A DNA stretch of 64,000 nucleotides, taken from contig OZ245995.1 of NCBI GenBank assembly GCA_965230185.1, positions 248,001 to 312,000 on the forward strand. Reading direction: 5' to 3'. The number at the start of each line of letters is the position of its first letter. Position 1 is the first letter of the stretch. A program made the position numbers and the translations under genes. The notes under the pieces are model-generated. The model did no database searches. It saw only the letters and a program-made list of their open reading frames with translations, and was not told where the DNA came from. Below, piece after piece: positions 8,111-17,321 of the stretch. Source of the stretch: Motiliproteus sp965230185 (GTDB lineage Bacteria > Pseudomonadota > Gammaproteobacteria > Pseudomonadales > Balneatricaceae).

Positions 8111-9334
8111 ATGGCTAAGGAAACTTTCGAACGTACAAAACCCCATGTCAATGTAGGCACTATCGGTCACGTCGATCATGGTAAGACGACTCTGACTGCT
8201 GCCCTGACTCGCGTGTGTGCCGAAGTCTGGGGTGGTGAGCTGAAGAATTTCGATGAGATCGATAATGCTCCTGAAGAGCGCGAGCGTGGTATCACCATCG
8301 CGACTTCTCACGTTGAATACGATTCTCCTGATCGTCACTATGCCCACGTAGACTGCCCGGGGCATGCTGACTACGTTAAGAACATGATCACCGGTGCCGC
8401 GCAGATGGACGGCGCGATCCTGGTGTGTGGTGCGACTGACGGCCCTATGCCTCAGACTCGTGAGCACATCCTGCTGTCTCGTCAGGTCGGTGTACCTTAC
8501 ATCGTTGTGTTCCTGAACAAAGCGGACCTGCTGGCCGAAGACTGTGGTGGCGCTGACAGCGAAGAGTACGCTGAGATGCTGGAGCTGGTCGACATGGAGC
8601 TGCGTGACCTGTTGTCCGAGTACGAATTCCCAGGTGACGACACTCCGATCATTCCGGGTTCTGCCCTGATGGCTCTGAACGGCGAAGATGACAACGAAAT
8701 GGGTACTACCGCTGTTAAGAAGCTGGTAGAAACTCTGGACAGCTATATCCCTGAGCCTGAGCGTGCGATCGATGGTGCATTCATCATGCCTATCGAGGAC
8801 GTATTCTCCATCCAGGGTCGTGGTACCGTTGTTACCGGTCGTGTGGAGCGCGGTGTCATCAAGGTTGGTGAAGAGGTCGAGATCGTTGGTATCAAAGAGA
8901 CCACCAAGACTACCTGTACTGGTGTTGAAATGTTCCGCAAGCTGCTGGATGAAGGTCGTGCCGGTGAGAACGTTGGTGTTCTGCTGCGTGGTACCAAGCG
9001 TGACGAAGTTGAGCGTGGTCAGGTTCTGGCTGCTCCGGGTTCTATTACCCCGCATACTCACTTCGAGGCAGAAGTTTATGTGCTGGGTAAAGATGAAGGT
9101 GGTCGTCATACTCCGTTCTTCAAAGGCTACCGTCCTCAGTTCTACTTCCGTACTACTGATGTCACCGGCGCCTGTGAGCTTCCTGAAGGCGTAGAAATGG
9201 TAATGCCTGGCGATAACGTTCAGATGACAGTCAGTCTGATCGCTCCGATTGCGATGGATGAGGGGCTGCGTTTCGCGATTCGTGAAGGTGGTCGTACCGT
9301 CGGTGCCGGTGTTGTTGCCAAAGTTATTGAATAA
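8111..9334 (+). CDS. tuf: Elongation factor Tu, copy 1
   Basis: A 407-residue GTPase that delivers aminoacyl-tRNA to the ribosome. The P-loop Gly-His-Val-Asp-His-Gly-Lys-Thr is at residues 19-26, and DCPGH and NKAD G-motifs follow. It starts with ATG at 8111 after a GGAG box. It differs from copy 2 (24841-26064) by eye at only four residues: Val for Ile in RGVIK, His for Lys in PHTHF, Ser for Glu in TVSLI, and terminal Glu for Asp. It occupies the tufB position, downstream of the four tRNAs. The in-frame region before 8111 is the leader, not coding. Confidence 0.98.
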   Translation: MAKETFERTKPHVNVGTIGHVDHGKTTLTAALTRVCAEVWGGELKNFDEIDNAPEERERGITIATSHVEYDSPDRHYAHVDCPGHADYVKNMITGAAQMDGAILVCGATDGPMPQTREHILLSRQVGVPYIVVFLNKADLLAEDCGGADSEEYAEMLELVDMELRDLLSEYEFPGDDTPIIPGSALMALNGEDDNEMGTTAVKKLVETLDSYIPEPERAIDGAFIMPIEDVFSIQGRGTVVTGRVERGVIKVGEEVEIVGIKETTKTTCTGVEMFRKLLDEGRAGENVGVLLRGTKRDEVERGQVLAAPGSITPHTHFEAEVYVLGKDEGGRHTPFFKGYRPQFYFRTTDVTGACELPEGVEMVMPGDNVQMTVSLIAPIAMDEGLRFAIREGGRTVGAGVVAKVIE

Positions 9335-9369
9335 AGGTCGCCTTTATCGCAATTGTCCGTAAAAGACGG

Positions 9370-9398
9370 TTGCATTGGGTGTGGGGCGTGGATATAAT
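9370..9398 (+). promoter_or_regulatory. Sigma-70 promoter of tRNA-Trp-secE-nusG
   Basis: TTGCAT (9370-9375), a 17-bp spacer and a perfect TATAAT (9393-9398), followed by TTTGCGTCCC as a GC-containing discriminator 17 bp before tRNA-Trp. It lies in the short gap after tuf, where only a weak hairpin (ATAAAGG/CCTTTAT) follows the stop codon. Confidence 0.82.
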
Positions 9399-9415
9399 TT
9401 GCGTCCCATTGTGAC

Positions 9416-9487
<72 letters not shown>

Positions 9488-9491
<4 letters not shown>

Positions 9492-9526
9492 TCTTTCAGA
9501 TTCTTGATTTTTAACTGAAAGATGGC
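9488..9526 (+). repeat. 12-bp inverted repeat overlapping the tRNA-Trp 3' end
   Basis: GCCATCTTTCAG (9488-9499) is exactly complementary to CTGAAAGATGGC (9515-9526), with a 15-nt AT-rich loop. The left arm includes the discriminator base and CCA of tRNA-Trp. In the precursor RNA this would pair the mature 3' end, possibly affecting 3' trimming or protecting the secE leader. Confidence 0.6.
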
Positions 9527-9581
9527 ACTTGTCCGAGGGTCGGCATTTCTGTCGATTCTGTCTGATACGAGGCCCCATCGC

Positions 9582-9950
9582 ATGAATGCGAAAGCTGATT
9601 CCGGTGAATCCAAGCTCGATTCATTGAAGTGGATTGTCGTGGCGCTGCTGGTTGCGGCAGGCGTCGTCGGTAATTCCTACTATTCTGACCAGTCGCTGTT
9701 GTATCGTGTGCTGGCGCTGCTGGCTGTTGCGCTGGTGGCGGGTCTTATCTCGCTGCAGACGGCCAGGGGTAAGGCGTTTTTTGATCTCTTCAGAGAGGCG
9801 AAAAACGAGATTCGCAAAGTGGTCTGGCCAACGCGTCAGGAGACCGTTCAGACAACCGCTATTGTCGTTGTGGTTGTGCTGCTGGTCGGTCTGATGCTCT
9901 GGGCTATTGATTCGCTGCTGAGCTGGATGGTATCCGGCGTAATTGGTTAA
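9582..9950 (+). CDS. secE: Preprotein translocase subunit SecE
   Basis: A 122-residue three-helix SecE, as in other gammaproteobacteria, a component of the SecYEG channel. Helices lie at about residues 15-35, 42-62 and 92-118. The conserved cytoplasmic amphipathic segment FREAKNEIRKVVWPTRQET precedes the last helix. The ATG at 9582 gives the normal N-terminus; an upstream in-frame extension overlaps the tRNA-Trp hairpin and is not supported. nusG follows after 11 bp. Confidence 0.96.
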   Translation: MNAKADSGESKLDSLKWIVVALLVAAGVVGNSYYSDQSLLYRVLALLAVALVAGLISLQTARGKAFFDLFREAKNEIRKVVWPTRQETVQTTAIVVVVVLLVGLMLWAIDSLLSWMVSGVIG

Positions 9951-9961
9951 GGGGTTCTTTC

Positions 9962-10495
9962 GTGAGCAAACGTTGGTATGTCGTTCATGCTTATTCAGGC
10001 TATGAAAAGCATGTAATGCGTTCGCTGAAAGAACGTATTGAGCTGCACGAGATGCAGGACCTGTTTGGTGAGATTCTGGTTCCCACCGAAGAGGTTGTTG
10101 AGATGCGTGCTGGTCAGAAGCGTAAGAGTGAGCGTAAGTTCTATCCCGGCTATGTGCTGGTGCAGATGGAAATGAATGACGCCTCCTGGCATCTGGTCAA
10201 AGGTACCTCCCGGGTGCTGGGCTTTATCGGCGGTACTGCGGATAAGCCGGCGCCGATCACCGAGAAAGAAGCCGACGCTATTCTTCAGCGCGTTGAGGCG
10301 GGTGTTGATAAGCCGCGTCCGAAGACTCTGTTTGAAGCTGGTGAAATGGTGCGTGTTATTGATGGACCTTTTGCGGACTTCAATGGTGTGGTTGAAGAGG
10401 TTAATTACGAGAAGAATCGCCTGCAGGTAGCAGTGCTGATCTTCGGTCGTTCGACGCCGGTTGAACTTGAGTTCAGTCAGGTCGAAAAAGACTAA
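9962..10495 (+). CDS. nusG: Transcription termination/antitermination factor NusG
   Basis: A 177-residue protein with an N-terminal NGN domain (KRWYVVHAYSGYEKHV, then FYPGYVLVQMEM and the hydrophobic VKGTSRVLGFIGG that binds the RNAP clamp). A C-terminal KOW domain (about residues 125-177, with RVIDGPFADFNGVVEEV) contacts Rho, NusE or S10. It starts at GTG 9962. Cotranscribed with secE; a hairpin terminator follows. Confidence 0.97.
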   Translation: MSKRWYVVHAYSGYEKHVMRSLKERIELHEMQDLFGEILVPTEEVVEMRAGQKRKSERKFYPGYVLVQMEMNDASWHLVKGTSRVLGFIGGTADKPAPITEKEADAILQRVEAGVDKPRPKTLFEAGEMVRVIDGPFADFNGVVEEVNYEKNRLQVAVLIFGRSTPVELEFSQVEKD

Positions 10496-10516
10496 AAACA
10501 CAGTTTTTTAAAGAAG

Positions 10517-10545
10517 CAGCAGGTGGTTCGGCCATCTGCTGTTTT
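10517..10545 (+). terminator. Hairpin terminator after nusG (weak T tract)
   Basis: CAGCAGGTGG (10517-10526) pairs with CCATCTGCTG (10532-10541) across a TTCGG loop, with one G-T pair, followed by only four Ts. It sits between secE-nusG and the rplK leader. The short T tract suggests partial readthrough into rplK. Confidence 0.65.
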
Positions 10546-10597
10546 GTCGTAACTGGGGAGCCGAGAGGCGTTTGAACCCATCTGGAGAACCATTGTA

Positions 10598-11032
10598 ATG
10601 GCAAAGAAAGTAGAAGCTTACATCAAGCTGCAGGTCGCAGCTGGTAAAGCAAATCCCAGCCCTCCTGTTGGTCCTGCTCTGGGTCAGCACGGCGTTAATA
10701 TCATGGAATTCTGTAAGGCCTTCAACGCGGCGACACAGTCCATGGAAGCCGGTATGCCGATTCCTGTGGTCATCACTGTATATGCTGACCGCAGCTTCAC
10801 CTTCGTCACCAAGACTCCGCCTGCTTCTATCCTGCTGAAGAAGGCCGCTGGTCTGAAGAGCGGTTCCGCGCGTCCTAACACTGAGAAGGTCGGTACTGTT
10901 AACCGCGCTCAGCTGGAAGAGATTGCAACTACCAAGATGGCTGACCTGACTGCTGCAGATATGGACGCAGCTGTTCGCACCATCGCCGGCAGCGCTCGTA
11001 GCATGGGTCTGAACGTGGAGGGTGTAGAGTAA
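10598..11032 (+). CDS. rplK: 50S ribosomal protein L11
   Basis: A 144-residue protein of the GTPase-associated centre of the 50S subunit. It has the N-terminal proline-rich NPSPPVGPALGQHGVNIMEFCKAFN segment that contacts thiostrepton and stringent-response factor RelA, and the C-terminal rRNA-binding domain. Stop and rplA start overlap (TAATG). In E. coli this pair is autoregulated by L1 binding to the rplK leader; the 50-bp leader after the hairpin is the equivalent place here, but the site was not modelled. Confidence 0.98.
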   Translation: MAKKVEAYIKLQVAAGKANPSPPVGPALGQHGVNIMEFCKAFNAATQSMEAGMPIPVVITVYADRSFTFVTKTPPASILLKKAAGLKSGSARPNTEKVGTVNRAQLEEIATTKMADLTAADMDAAVRTIAGSARSMGLNVEGVE

Positions 11033-11727
11033 TGGCTAAGCTGACTAAGCGTGCAAAGGCAATCGCCGAGAAAGTAGAAGCTGGTAAGCTCTACCCGATT
11101 GAAGAAGCGGTAAGCCTGCTGGCTGAAATCTCCGCCGTTAAGTTTAAAGAGTCTATTGACGTTGCCGTGAACCTGGGCGTCGATCCTCGTAAATCCGATC
11201 AGGTTGTACGTGGTTCTACCGTACTGCCTAACGGTACCGGTAAAGACGTTCGTGTCGCTGTATTTGCTCAGGGTGCAAACGCTGAAGCCGCTACTGCAGC
11301 CGGCGCTGACGTGGTTGGTTTTGAAGATCTGGCCGAGCAGGTTAAGGGTGGCAACCTGGATTTTGACGTTGTGATCGCAACCCCTGACGCTATGCGTGTT
11401 GTCGGTCAGCTGGGCCAGATCCTGGGTCCGCGTGGTCTGATGCCGAACCCGAAGGTTGGTACCGTGACTCCGGACGTGACTACCGCCGTTAATAACGCTA
11501 AGGCCGGTCAGGTACGTTTCCGTACCGACAAGAACGGTATTATCCACGCTTCTCTGGGTAAGGTCGGTTTTGAAGCCGCAGCTATCCAGCAGAACCTGGA
11601 AGCGCTTATGGCTGATCTGAAGAAGATGAAGCCGGCTTCTTCCAAAGGTGTTTACCTGAAGAAAGTAACCCTGTCCACGACCATGGGGCCGGGGCTTGCT
11701 GTTGATCAGGCTTCCCTGAACATCTGA
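11032..11727 (+). CDS. rplA: 50S ribosomal protein L1
   Basis: A 231-residue L1, builder of the ribosomal L1 stalk and, in E. coli, translational repressor of rplKA. The GPRGLMPNPKVGTVTPDV signature of domain II and the final TMGPGLAVDQ strand are present. It overlaps rplK by one base, ensuring coupled synthesis. A 292-bp leader separates it from rplJ. Confidence 0.98.
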   Translation: MAKLTKRAKAIAEKVEAGKLYPIEEAVSLLAEISAVKFKESIDVAVNLGVDPRKSDQVVRGSTVLPNGTGKDVRVAVFAQGANAEAATAAGADVVGFEDLAEQVKGGNLDFDVVIATPDAMRVVGQLGQILGPRGLMPNPKVGTVTPDVTTAVNNAKAGQVRFRTDKNGIIHASLGKVGFEAAAIQQNLEALMADLKKMKPASSKGVYLKKVTLSTTMGPGLAVDQASLNI

Positions 11728-11810
11728 TTTACTGACTGTCGCTCCGGCGGCAGTCCGGAATGACGCCGCGGTATCTGTTGATCAGCGGTGTCATTGCCAG
11801 AAACTTTGGG

Positions 11811-12019
11811 GTCTTCGCATGGCGAAGACTGTCAAAGACCGCAGGTGAGCGGCAGGGCTGTAGCCCGGTTTCTCTTAATTTTCCTGCGCAGACGGTGACC
11901 CGATTCAGAATTTAACGCTGGATCCTGCATCGTACTTGGTTCTCTCCCGTCGGGAGAGGCAAAAGGGTAATGAAGCCACACAGTCCTGCGGGACGGTGGC
12001 TTGAATCCAGGAGTATAAC
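11811..12019 (+). promoter_or_regulatory. L10 leader (autoregulatory mRNA element upstream of rplJ)
   Basis: The leader holds a strong hairpin (GTCTTCGC 11811-11818 with GCGAAGAC 11822-11829). A long-range pairing follows between AGACCGCAGG (about 11836-11845) and CCTGCGCAGACGGTGA (from 11883). This layout matches the L10 leader family, where the L10-(L7/L12)4 complex binds a kink-turn and represses rplJL translation. A further hairpin (CTCTCCC 11942-11948, GGGAGAG 11952-11958) lies before the rplJ ribosome binding site. Assigned by recognising the conserved layout, not by covariance search. Confidence 0.8.
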
Positions 12020-12514
12020 GTGGCATTAGGACTCGAAGACAAAAAAGCGATCGTCGCTGAAGTCCAGGAAGCTGCTAAGGGTGCTCTGTCAGCTGTAATC
12101 GCTGACTCTCGTGGCGTATCTGTTACTGATATGACAGAGCTGCGTAAGCAGGCGCGTGAAAACGGTGTGTGGCTGCGTGTGGTTCGTAACACACTGGCTC
12201 GCCGTGCGCTTGAAGGCACTGACTACGCGTGTCTGCAGGACACTCTCGTAGGCCCTAGCATCATCGCATTCTCTAACGAACATCCGGGTGCCGGCGCGCG
12301 CATCCTCAAGGATTTCGCCAAGAGCAATGACAAGCTTGAGCTGAAAGCTGCGGCTTTCGAAGGCGACAAGGTAGAAGTCGGTCTGCTGGCAGGTCTGCCA
12401 ACTTACGACGAAGCTATCGCCAAGCTGATGAGCGTCATGAAAGAAGCTTCCGCTGGCAAGCTGGTCCGCACTCTGGCGGCCGTTCGCGACGACAAAGAAC
12501 AGCAGGCTGCCTGA
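12020..12514 (+). CDS. rplJ: 50S ribosomal protein L10
   Basis: A 164-residue protein that forms the base of the L7/L12 stalk and, with L7/L12, represses its own mRNA. The N-terminal rRNA-binding domain and C-terminal helix (DEAIAKLMSVMKEASAGKLVRTLAAVRD) that binds L7/L12 dimers are visible. The start is GTG 12020, with AGGAG 7-11 bp upstream. Followed by rplL after 64 bp. Confidence 0.98.
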   Translation: MALGLEDKKAIVAEVQEAAKGALSAVIADSRGVSVTDMTELRKQARENGVWLRVVRNTLARRALEGTDYACLQDTLVGPSIIAFSNEHPGAGARILKDFAKSNDKLELKAAAFEGDKVEVGLLAGLPTYDEAIAKLMSVMKEASAGKLVRTLAAVRDDKEQQAA

Positions 12515-12578
12515 TTCAGGCGGACTGGACAAAGATTTTAACGAGCCTCTGGCTCTACAGAATATCAGGATTTAAATC

Positions 12579-12950
12579 ATGTCTCTGACTAAAGAAGATA
12601 TCATCAACGCTATCGCCGAAATGTCTGTAATGGACGTTGCTGAGCTGGTTACCGCCATGGAAGAGAAGTTCGGTGTTTCTGCCGCTGCAGCCGTTGCTGT
12701 TGCCGGTGGTGCCGAAGCTGGCGCAGCTGCTGAAGAGAAGACCGAGTTCGACGTAATTCTGACCGGTGCCGGTGAGAAGAAAGTAAACGTCATCAAGGCC
12801 GTTCGTGCCGCTACCGGTCTGGGCCTGAAAGAAGCCAAGGGCGTTGTTGACGGCGCTCCTGCTCCTGTTAAGGAAGGCATCAGCAAGGACGAAGCTGAAG
12901 AGCTCAAGAAAGCTCTGGAAGAAGCTGGCGCGTCTGTTGAAGTTAAGTAA
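12579..12950 (+). CDS. rplL: 50S ribosomal protein L7/L12
   Basis: A 123-residue acidic stalk protein that recruits translational GTPases. It has an N-terminal dimerisation domain, an Ala-rich hinge (about residues 36-54) and a C-terminal factor-binding domain with KKVNVIKAVRAATGLGLKEAKGVV. A strong hairpin terminator/attenuator follows before rpoB, so stalk protein can be made in excess of RNA polymerase. Confidence 0.98.
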   Translation: MSLTKEDIINAIAEMSVMDVAELVTAMEEKFGVSAAAAVAVAGGAEAGAAAEEKTEFDVILTGAGEKKVNVIKAVRAATGLGLKEAKGVVDGAPAPVKEGISKDEAEELKKALEEAGASVEVK

Positions 12951-13003
12951 TTGCTCCGCGCCCATGGCGTATAGCAACGCGTAATACTCTAATTTACGCA
13001 GAT

Positions 13004-13033
13004 GGCCGGTGATTTCAGATCACCGGCCTTTTT
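13004..13033 (+). terminator. Attenuator/terminator between rplL and rpoB
   Basis: A perfect 10-bp stem (GGCCGGTGAT 13004-13013, ATCACCGGCC 13019-13028), a 5-nt loop and five Ts. It occupies the position of the E. coli rplL-rpoB attenuator, which lets only part of the transcripts continue into rpoBC. No separate rpoB promoter was obvious in the 135 bp after it. Confidence 0.85.
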
Positions 13034-13168
13034 GCCGTTATACGATTAGCAATGTCAGGGCTGTCGCTCTGGTTGTAACGGCTCTTTTTTCGGCCCGACT
13101 GGGCTTTTGACGGCGACTGTCGATGCGCTCGCTGTCTTTAAATTCGGTGCACAAGCTGGGGAATGCTG

Positions 13169-16100
13169 ATGGCTTACACGTTCACAGAGAAAAAGCGTAT
13201 CCGAAAGGATTTCGGTAAATTGCCTCATGTAATGGATGTGCCTTACCTGCTGGCCATTCAGATCGATTCGTACCGCAAGTTCTTACAGACCGGTGCGGCA
13301 TCAGCAGATGATAAGAAAGATGTGGGTTTGCACGCTGCGTTCAAGTCCGTGTTTCCGATTGTTTCATATTCCGGAAATGCAGCGTTGGAATACGTGGGTT
13401 ATCGCCTCGGTGAGCCTGCTTTCGATGTAAAAGAGTGTCAGCTGCGGGGTGTTACCTATGCAGCGCCACTGCGAGTTAAAGTTCGCCTGATCATCTATGA
13501 CCGTGACTCTTCCACCAAGGCGGTTAAAGATATCAAGGAACAGGAAGTCTACATGGGCGAGATGCCCCTGATGACTGAAAACGGTACCTTCGTAATCAAC
13601 GGTACCGAGCGTGTTATCGTTTCTCAGCTGCACCGCTCACCGGGTGTTTTCTTCGACCACGACAAGGGTAAGACTCACTCCTCCGGTAAGCTGCTGTATT
13701 CAGCCCGGGTAATTCCTTACCGTGGCTCCTGGCTGGATTTCGAATTCGATCCCAAGGACAACGTCTTTGTCCGGATCGACCGTCGCCGTAAACTGCCGGC
13801 GACTATCCTGCTGCGGGCGCTGGGCCTGACCGGTCAGGATGTACTGGATACCTTCTTCGAAACCGACAGCTTTGTTATCAGCGGCGAAAAAGTCAGCCTG
13901 AAACTGGTGGCTGCACGTCTGCGTGGTGAGACCGCCAGCTTTGATCTCAAGGACGGCGACGGAAACGTCGTTGTTGAAGAAGGCCGTCGCATCACCGCAC
14001 GCCATATCCGTCAGCTGGAAAAGGCCAGCCTGACCGAGCTGGAAGTGCCCCGGGAATACCTGGTGGGTAAGGTACTGGCTCATGATCTGGTTCACCCGGC
14101 CACGGGCGAGGTGCTGGTTGAGACCAACAGCGAGATCACCGCGGATATTGTTGAAACGCTGTTTGATGCAGGGTTTGAAACCGTTGACACTCTGTACGTC
14201 AATGATCTGGACTGCGGACCGTTCATGTCCGATACCCTGCGCATCGACCCCACCAGCAATCAGCTGGAAGCGCTGGTAGAAATCTACCGGATGATGCGTC
14301 CGGGCGAGCCGCCGACCAAAGAGTCCGCCGAAGCCCTGTTCCAGAACCTGTTCTTCACCTTGGATCGCTACGACCTGTCAGAAGTGGGTCGGATGAAGTT
14401 CAACCGTCGTCTGGGTCGCGAAGAGATTCTCGGCGAAGGCACCCTGGATCGTGAAGATATCATTGAGGTCCTGAAGACCCTGATTGGTATTCGGAACGGT
14501 AAAGGCATTGTCGACGACATCGACCACCTCGGTAACCGTCGTGTCCGTTCCGTCGGTGAAATGGCCGAGAACCAGTTCCGCGTCGGTCTGGTCCGGGTTG
14601 AGCGTGCGGTCCGTGAACGTCTGTCCATGGCGGAGTCTGATGGCCTGATGCCGCAGGATCTGATTAATGCCAAGCCGGTCGCAGCCGCGATCAAAGAGTT
14701 CTTCGGTTCCAGCCAGCTGTCTCAGTTTATGGATCAGAACAACCCGCTGTCCGAGATTACACACAAGCGTCGTGTCTCTGCTCTGGGCCCGGGCGGTCTG
14801 ACCCGTGAGCGTGCCGGCTTTGAGGTCCGGGACGTACACCCGACTCATTACGGCCGCGTCTGTCCGATCGAGACCCCTGAAGGTCCGAACATCGGTCTGA
14901 TCAACTCGCTGGCGACATACGCCCGCACCAACAACTACGGCTTCCTGGAAAGTCCATACCGTAAAGTGGTTGATGGTCAGGTTACCGATGAAATCGAATA
15001 TCTGTCCGCTATCGATGAAGCCGAGCGTGTGATCGCACAGGCCAACTCTAAGCTGGACGAGAACAACAATCTGGTCGAAGACCTGGTTGCGGTTCGTCAT
15101 ATGAACGAATTTACCGTTATGCCGCCCGAACGGGTAGACGCCATGGACGTTTCACCGCGTCAGGTGGTATCGGTGGCAGCCTCGCTGATTCCGTTCCTGG
15201 AGCACGATGATGCTAACCGGGCCCTGATGGGATCAAACATGCAGCGGCAGGCAGTACCGACCCTGAAAGCGCAGAAGCCGCTGGTCGGAACCGGTATGGA
15301 GCGCAACGTAGCGCGTGACTCCGGCGTCTGTGTGGTCGCTCGCCGTGGCGGTGAAATCGAGTCCGTCGACGCCGGTCGTATCGTGGTTCGCGTCAGCGAC
15401 GACGAACTGGTTGCCGGCGAAGCGGGTGTCGACATCTATAACCTGACTAAGTACGTGCGCTCTAACCAGAACACCTGCATCAACCAGCGTCCGCTGGTGA
15501 GGGTGGGGGATAAGGTTTCCCGCAACGACATTATGGCGGACGGGCCTTCCGTCGATATGGGTGAGCTGGCGCTGGGCCAGAACATGCGTATCGCCTTTAT
15601 GCCCTGGCACGGTTATAACTTTGAGGATTCCATCCTGATCTCCGAGCGGGTGGTGGAAGAGGACCGCTTTACCACCATTCACATTCAGGAACTGACCTGT
15701 GTCGCTCGTGATACCAAGCTGGGGCCGGAAGAGATCACTTCCGATATTCCCAACGTTGGTGAGAGCGCTCTGTCCAAGCTGGATGAGTCCGGTGTGGTCT
15801 ACATCGGTGCCGAAGTCGGTCCCGGCGACATCCTCGTCGGTAAGGTGACGCCTAAAGGCGAAACTCAGCTGACTCCGGAAGAAAAACTGCTGCGTGCCAT
15901 CTTCGGTGAGAAGGCATCCGACGTTAAGGATACCTCCCTGCGTGTTAAGACCGGTACCCGCGGTACTGTTATCGACGTTCAGGTCTTCACCCGTGACGGT
16001 GTCGAGAAGGACAAGCGTGCCATCCAGATCGAAGAGGAACAGCTGTCCTCTATCCGTAAGGACCTTAACGACGAGTTCCGTATCGTCGAAGGCGCGACCT

Positions 16101-17248
16101 TCGAACGTCTGCAGGCAGCGCTGGTTGGCGCAACGGCTAATGGCGGTCCCGAGCTGAAGAAGGGTGACACCATCACGGCCGAATACCTGCAGGGTCTGCA
16201 GCGTTCTGACTGGTTCAAGATCCGTGTTGCCGATGAAGCGCTGATGGAGCAGCTGGAGCGTGCTCAGGAGCAACTGGCCGAGCGTCGCCAGCAGCTGGAT
16301 GACAAGTACGAAGACAAGAAGCGCAAGCTGCAGCAGGGCGACGATCTGGCGCCTGGCGTGCTGAAGATCGTTAAGGTCTACGTAGCGGTTAAGCGTCGCG
16401 TTCAGCCCGGTGACAAGATGGCCGGTCGTCACGGTAACAAGGGTGTTATCTCCGCCATCATGCCGGTTGAAGATATGCCTTACGACGAGAAAGGTCGTCC
16501 GGTCGATATCGTCCTCAACCCGCTGGGTGTTCCGTCGCGGATGAACGTCGGACAGGTCCTGGAAACGCACTTTGGTGCTGCCGCTAAAGGTCTGGGTGAT
16601 CGCATCAACGAGATGCTGGAAGCTCAGGTCGCGGTGCAGAAGGTTCGGGATCTGCTGAACGAAATCTATAATGAAGTTGGGGGTCGCAAGAAGGAGGAGC
16701 TGGATGCTCTGAGCGACACCGAGATCATGGAACTGGCCGGCAATCTGAAAGACGGCGTACCGATGGCAACACCGGCGTTTGACGGTGCCACCGAAGCTGA
16801 GATCAAGAAACTGCTGACCATGGGTGGTATTAACGACAGCGGTCAGGTAACCCTGTTTGACGGTCGTACCGGTGATTCATTCGATCGCCCGGTGACCGTG
16901 GGTTACATGTACATGCTGAAGCTGAATCACCTGGTTGATGACAAGATGCATGCCCGTTCGACTGGCTCCTACAGCCTCGTTACCCAGCAGCCGCTGGGTG
17001 GTAAGGCCCAGTTTGGTGGTCAGCGCTTCGGTGAGATGGAAGTCTGGGCGCTGGAGGCCTACGGGGCCGCCTATACCCTGCAGGAGATGCTCACCGTTAA
17101 GTCGGACGACGTGAACGGCCGGACGAAGATGTATAAGAACATCGTCGACGGAGACCACCGTATGGAGCCGGGAATGCCGGAATCCTTCAACGTACTGGTC
17201 AAAGAGATCCGTTCACTCGGTATCGACATTGAACTGGAAAACGAATAA
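13169..17248 (+). CDS. rpoB: DNA-directed RNA polymerase subunit beta
   Basis: A 1359-residue beta subunit, about the gammaproteobacterial length. The rifampicin region reads FGSSQLSQFMDQNNPLSEITHKRRVSALGPGGL in pieces with no known resistance substitution visible. The GDKMAGRHGNKGV active-site segment and the C-terminal GGKAQFGGQRFGEMEVWALEA block are present. The start at 13169 (MAYTFTEKKRIRK) is preferred over an ATG two codons earlier, because the GGGG box lies 7 bp from the former and abuts the latter. Confidence 0.98.
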   Translation: MAYTFTEKKRIRKDFGKLPHVMDVPYLLAIQIDSYRKFLQTGAASADDKKDVGLHAAFKSVFPIVSYSGNAALEYVGYRLGEPAFDVKECQLRGVTYAAPLRVKVRLIIYDRDSSTKAVKDIKEQEVYMGEMPLMTENGTFVINGTERVIVSQLHRSPGVFFDHDKGKTHSSGKLLYSARVIPYRGSWLDFEFDPKDNVFVRIDRRRKLPATILLRALGLTGQDVLDTFFETDSFVISGEKVSLKLVAARLRGETASFDLKDGDGNVVVEEGRRITARHIRQLEKASLTELEVPREYLVGKVLAHDLVHPATGEVLVETNSEITADIVETLFDAGFETVDTLYVNDLDCGPFMSDTLRIDPTSNQLEALVEIYRMMRPGEPPTKESAEALFQNLFFTLDRYDLSEVGRMKFNRRLGREEILGEGTLDREDIIEVLKTLIGIRNGKGIVDDIDHLGNRRVRSVGEMAENQFRVGLVRVERAVRERLSMAESDGLMPQDLINAKPVAAAIKEFFGSSQLSQFMDQNNPLSEITHKRRVSALGPGGLTRERAGFEVRDVHPTHYGRVCPIETPEGPNIGLINSLATYARTNNYGFLESPYRKVVDGQVTDEIEYLSAIDEAERVIAQANSKLDENNNLVEDLVAVRHMNEFTVMPPERVDAMDVSPRQVVSVAASLIPFLEHDDANRALMGSNMQRQAVPTLKAQKPLVGTGMERNVARDSGVCVVARRGGEIESVDAGRIVVRVSDDELVAGEAGVDIYNLTKYVRSNQNTCINQRPLVRVGDKVSRNDIMADGPSVDMGELALGQNMRIAFMPWHGYNFEDSILISERVVEEDRFTTIHIQELTCVARDTKLGPEEITSDIPNVGESALSKLDESGVVYIGAEVGPGDILVGKVTPKGETQLTPEEKLLRAIFGEKASDVKDTSLRVKTGTRGTVIDVQVFTRDGVEKDKRAIQIEEEQLSSIRKDLNDEFRIVEGATFERLQAALVGATANGGPELKKGDTITAEYLQGLQRSDWFKIRVADEALMEQLERAQEQLAERRQQLDDKYEDKKRKLQQGDDLAPGVLKIVKVYVAVKRRVQPGDKMAGRHGNKGVISAIMPVEDMPYDEKGRPVDIVLNPLGVPSRMNVGQVLETHFGAAAKGLGDRINEMLEAQVAVQKVRDLLNEIYNEVGGRKKEELDALSDTEIMELAGNLKDGVPMATPAFDGATEAEIKKLLTMGGINDSGQVTLFDGRTGDSFDRPVTVGYMYMLKLNHLVDDKMHARSTGSYSLVTQQPLGGKAQFGGQRFGEMEVWALEAYGAAYTLQEMLTVKSDDVNGRTKMYKNIVDGDHRMEPGMPESFNVLVKEIRSLGIDIELENE

Positions 17249-17321
17249 GCATCAAAGTTATCCAATGGTTGAGGGGCTGCCCCGCCCCTCATTCTGATAA
17301 CTCCGAAAGGAGCTACGGCCG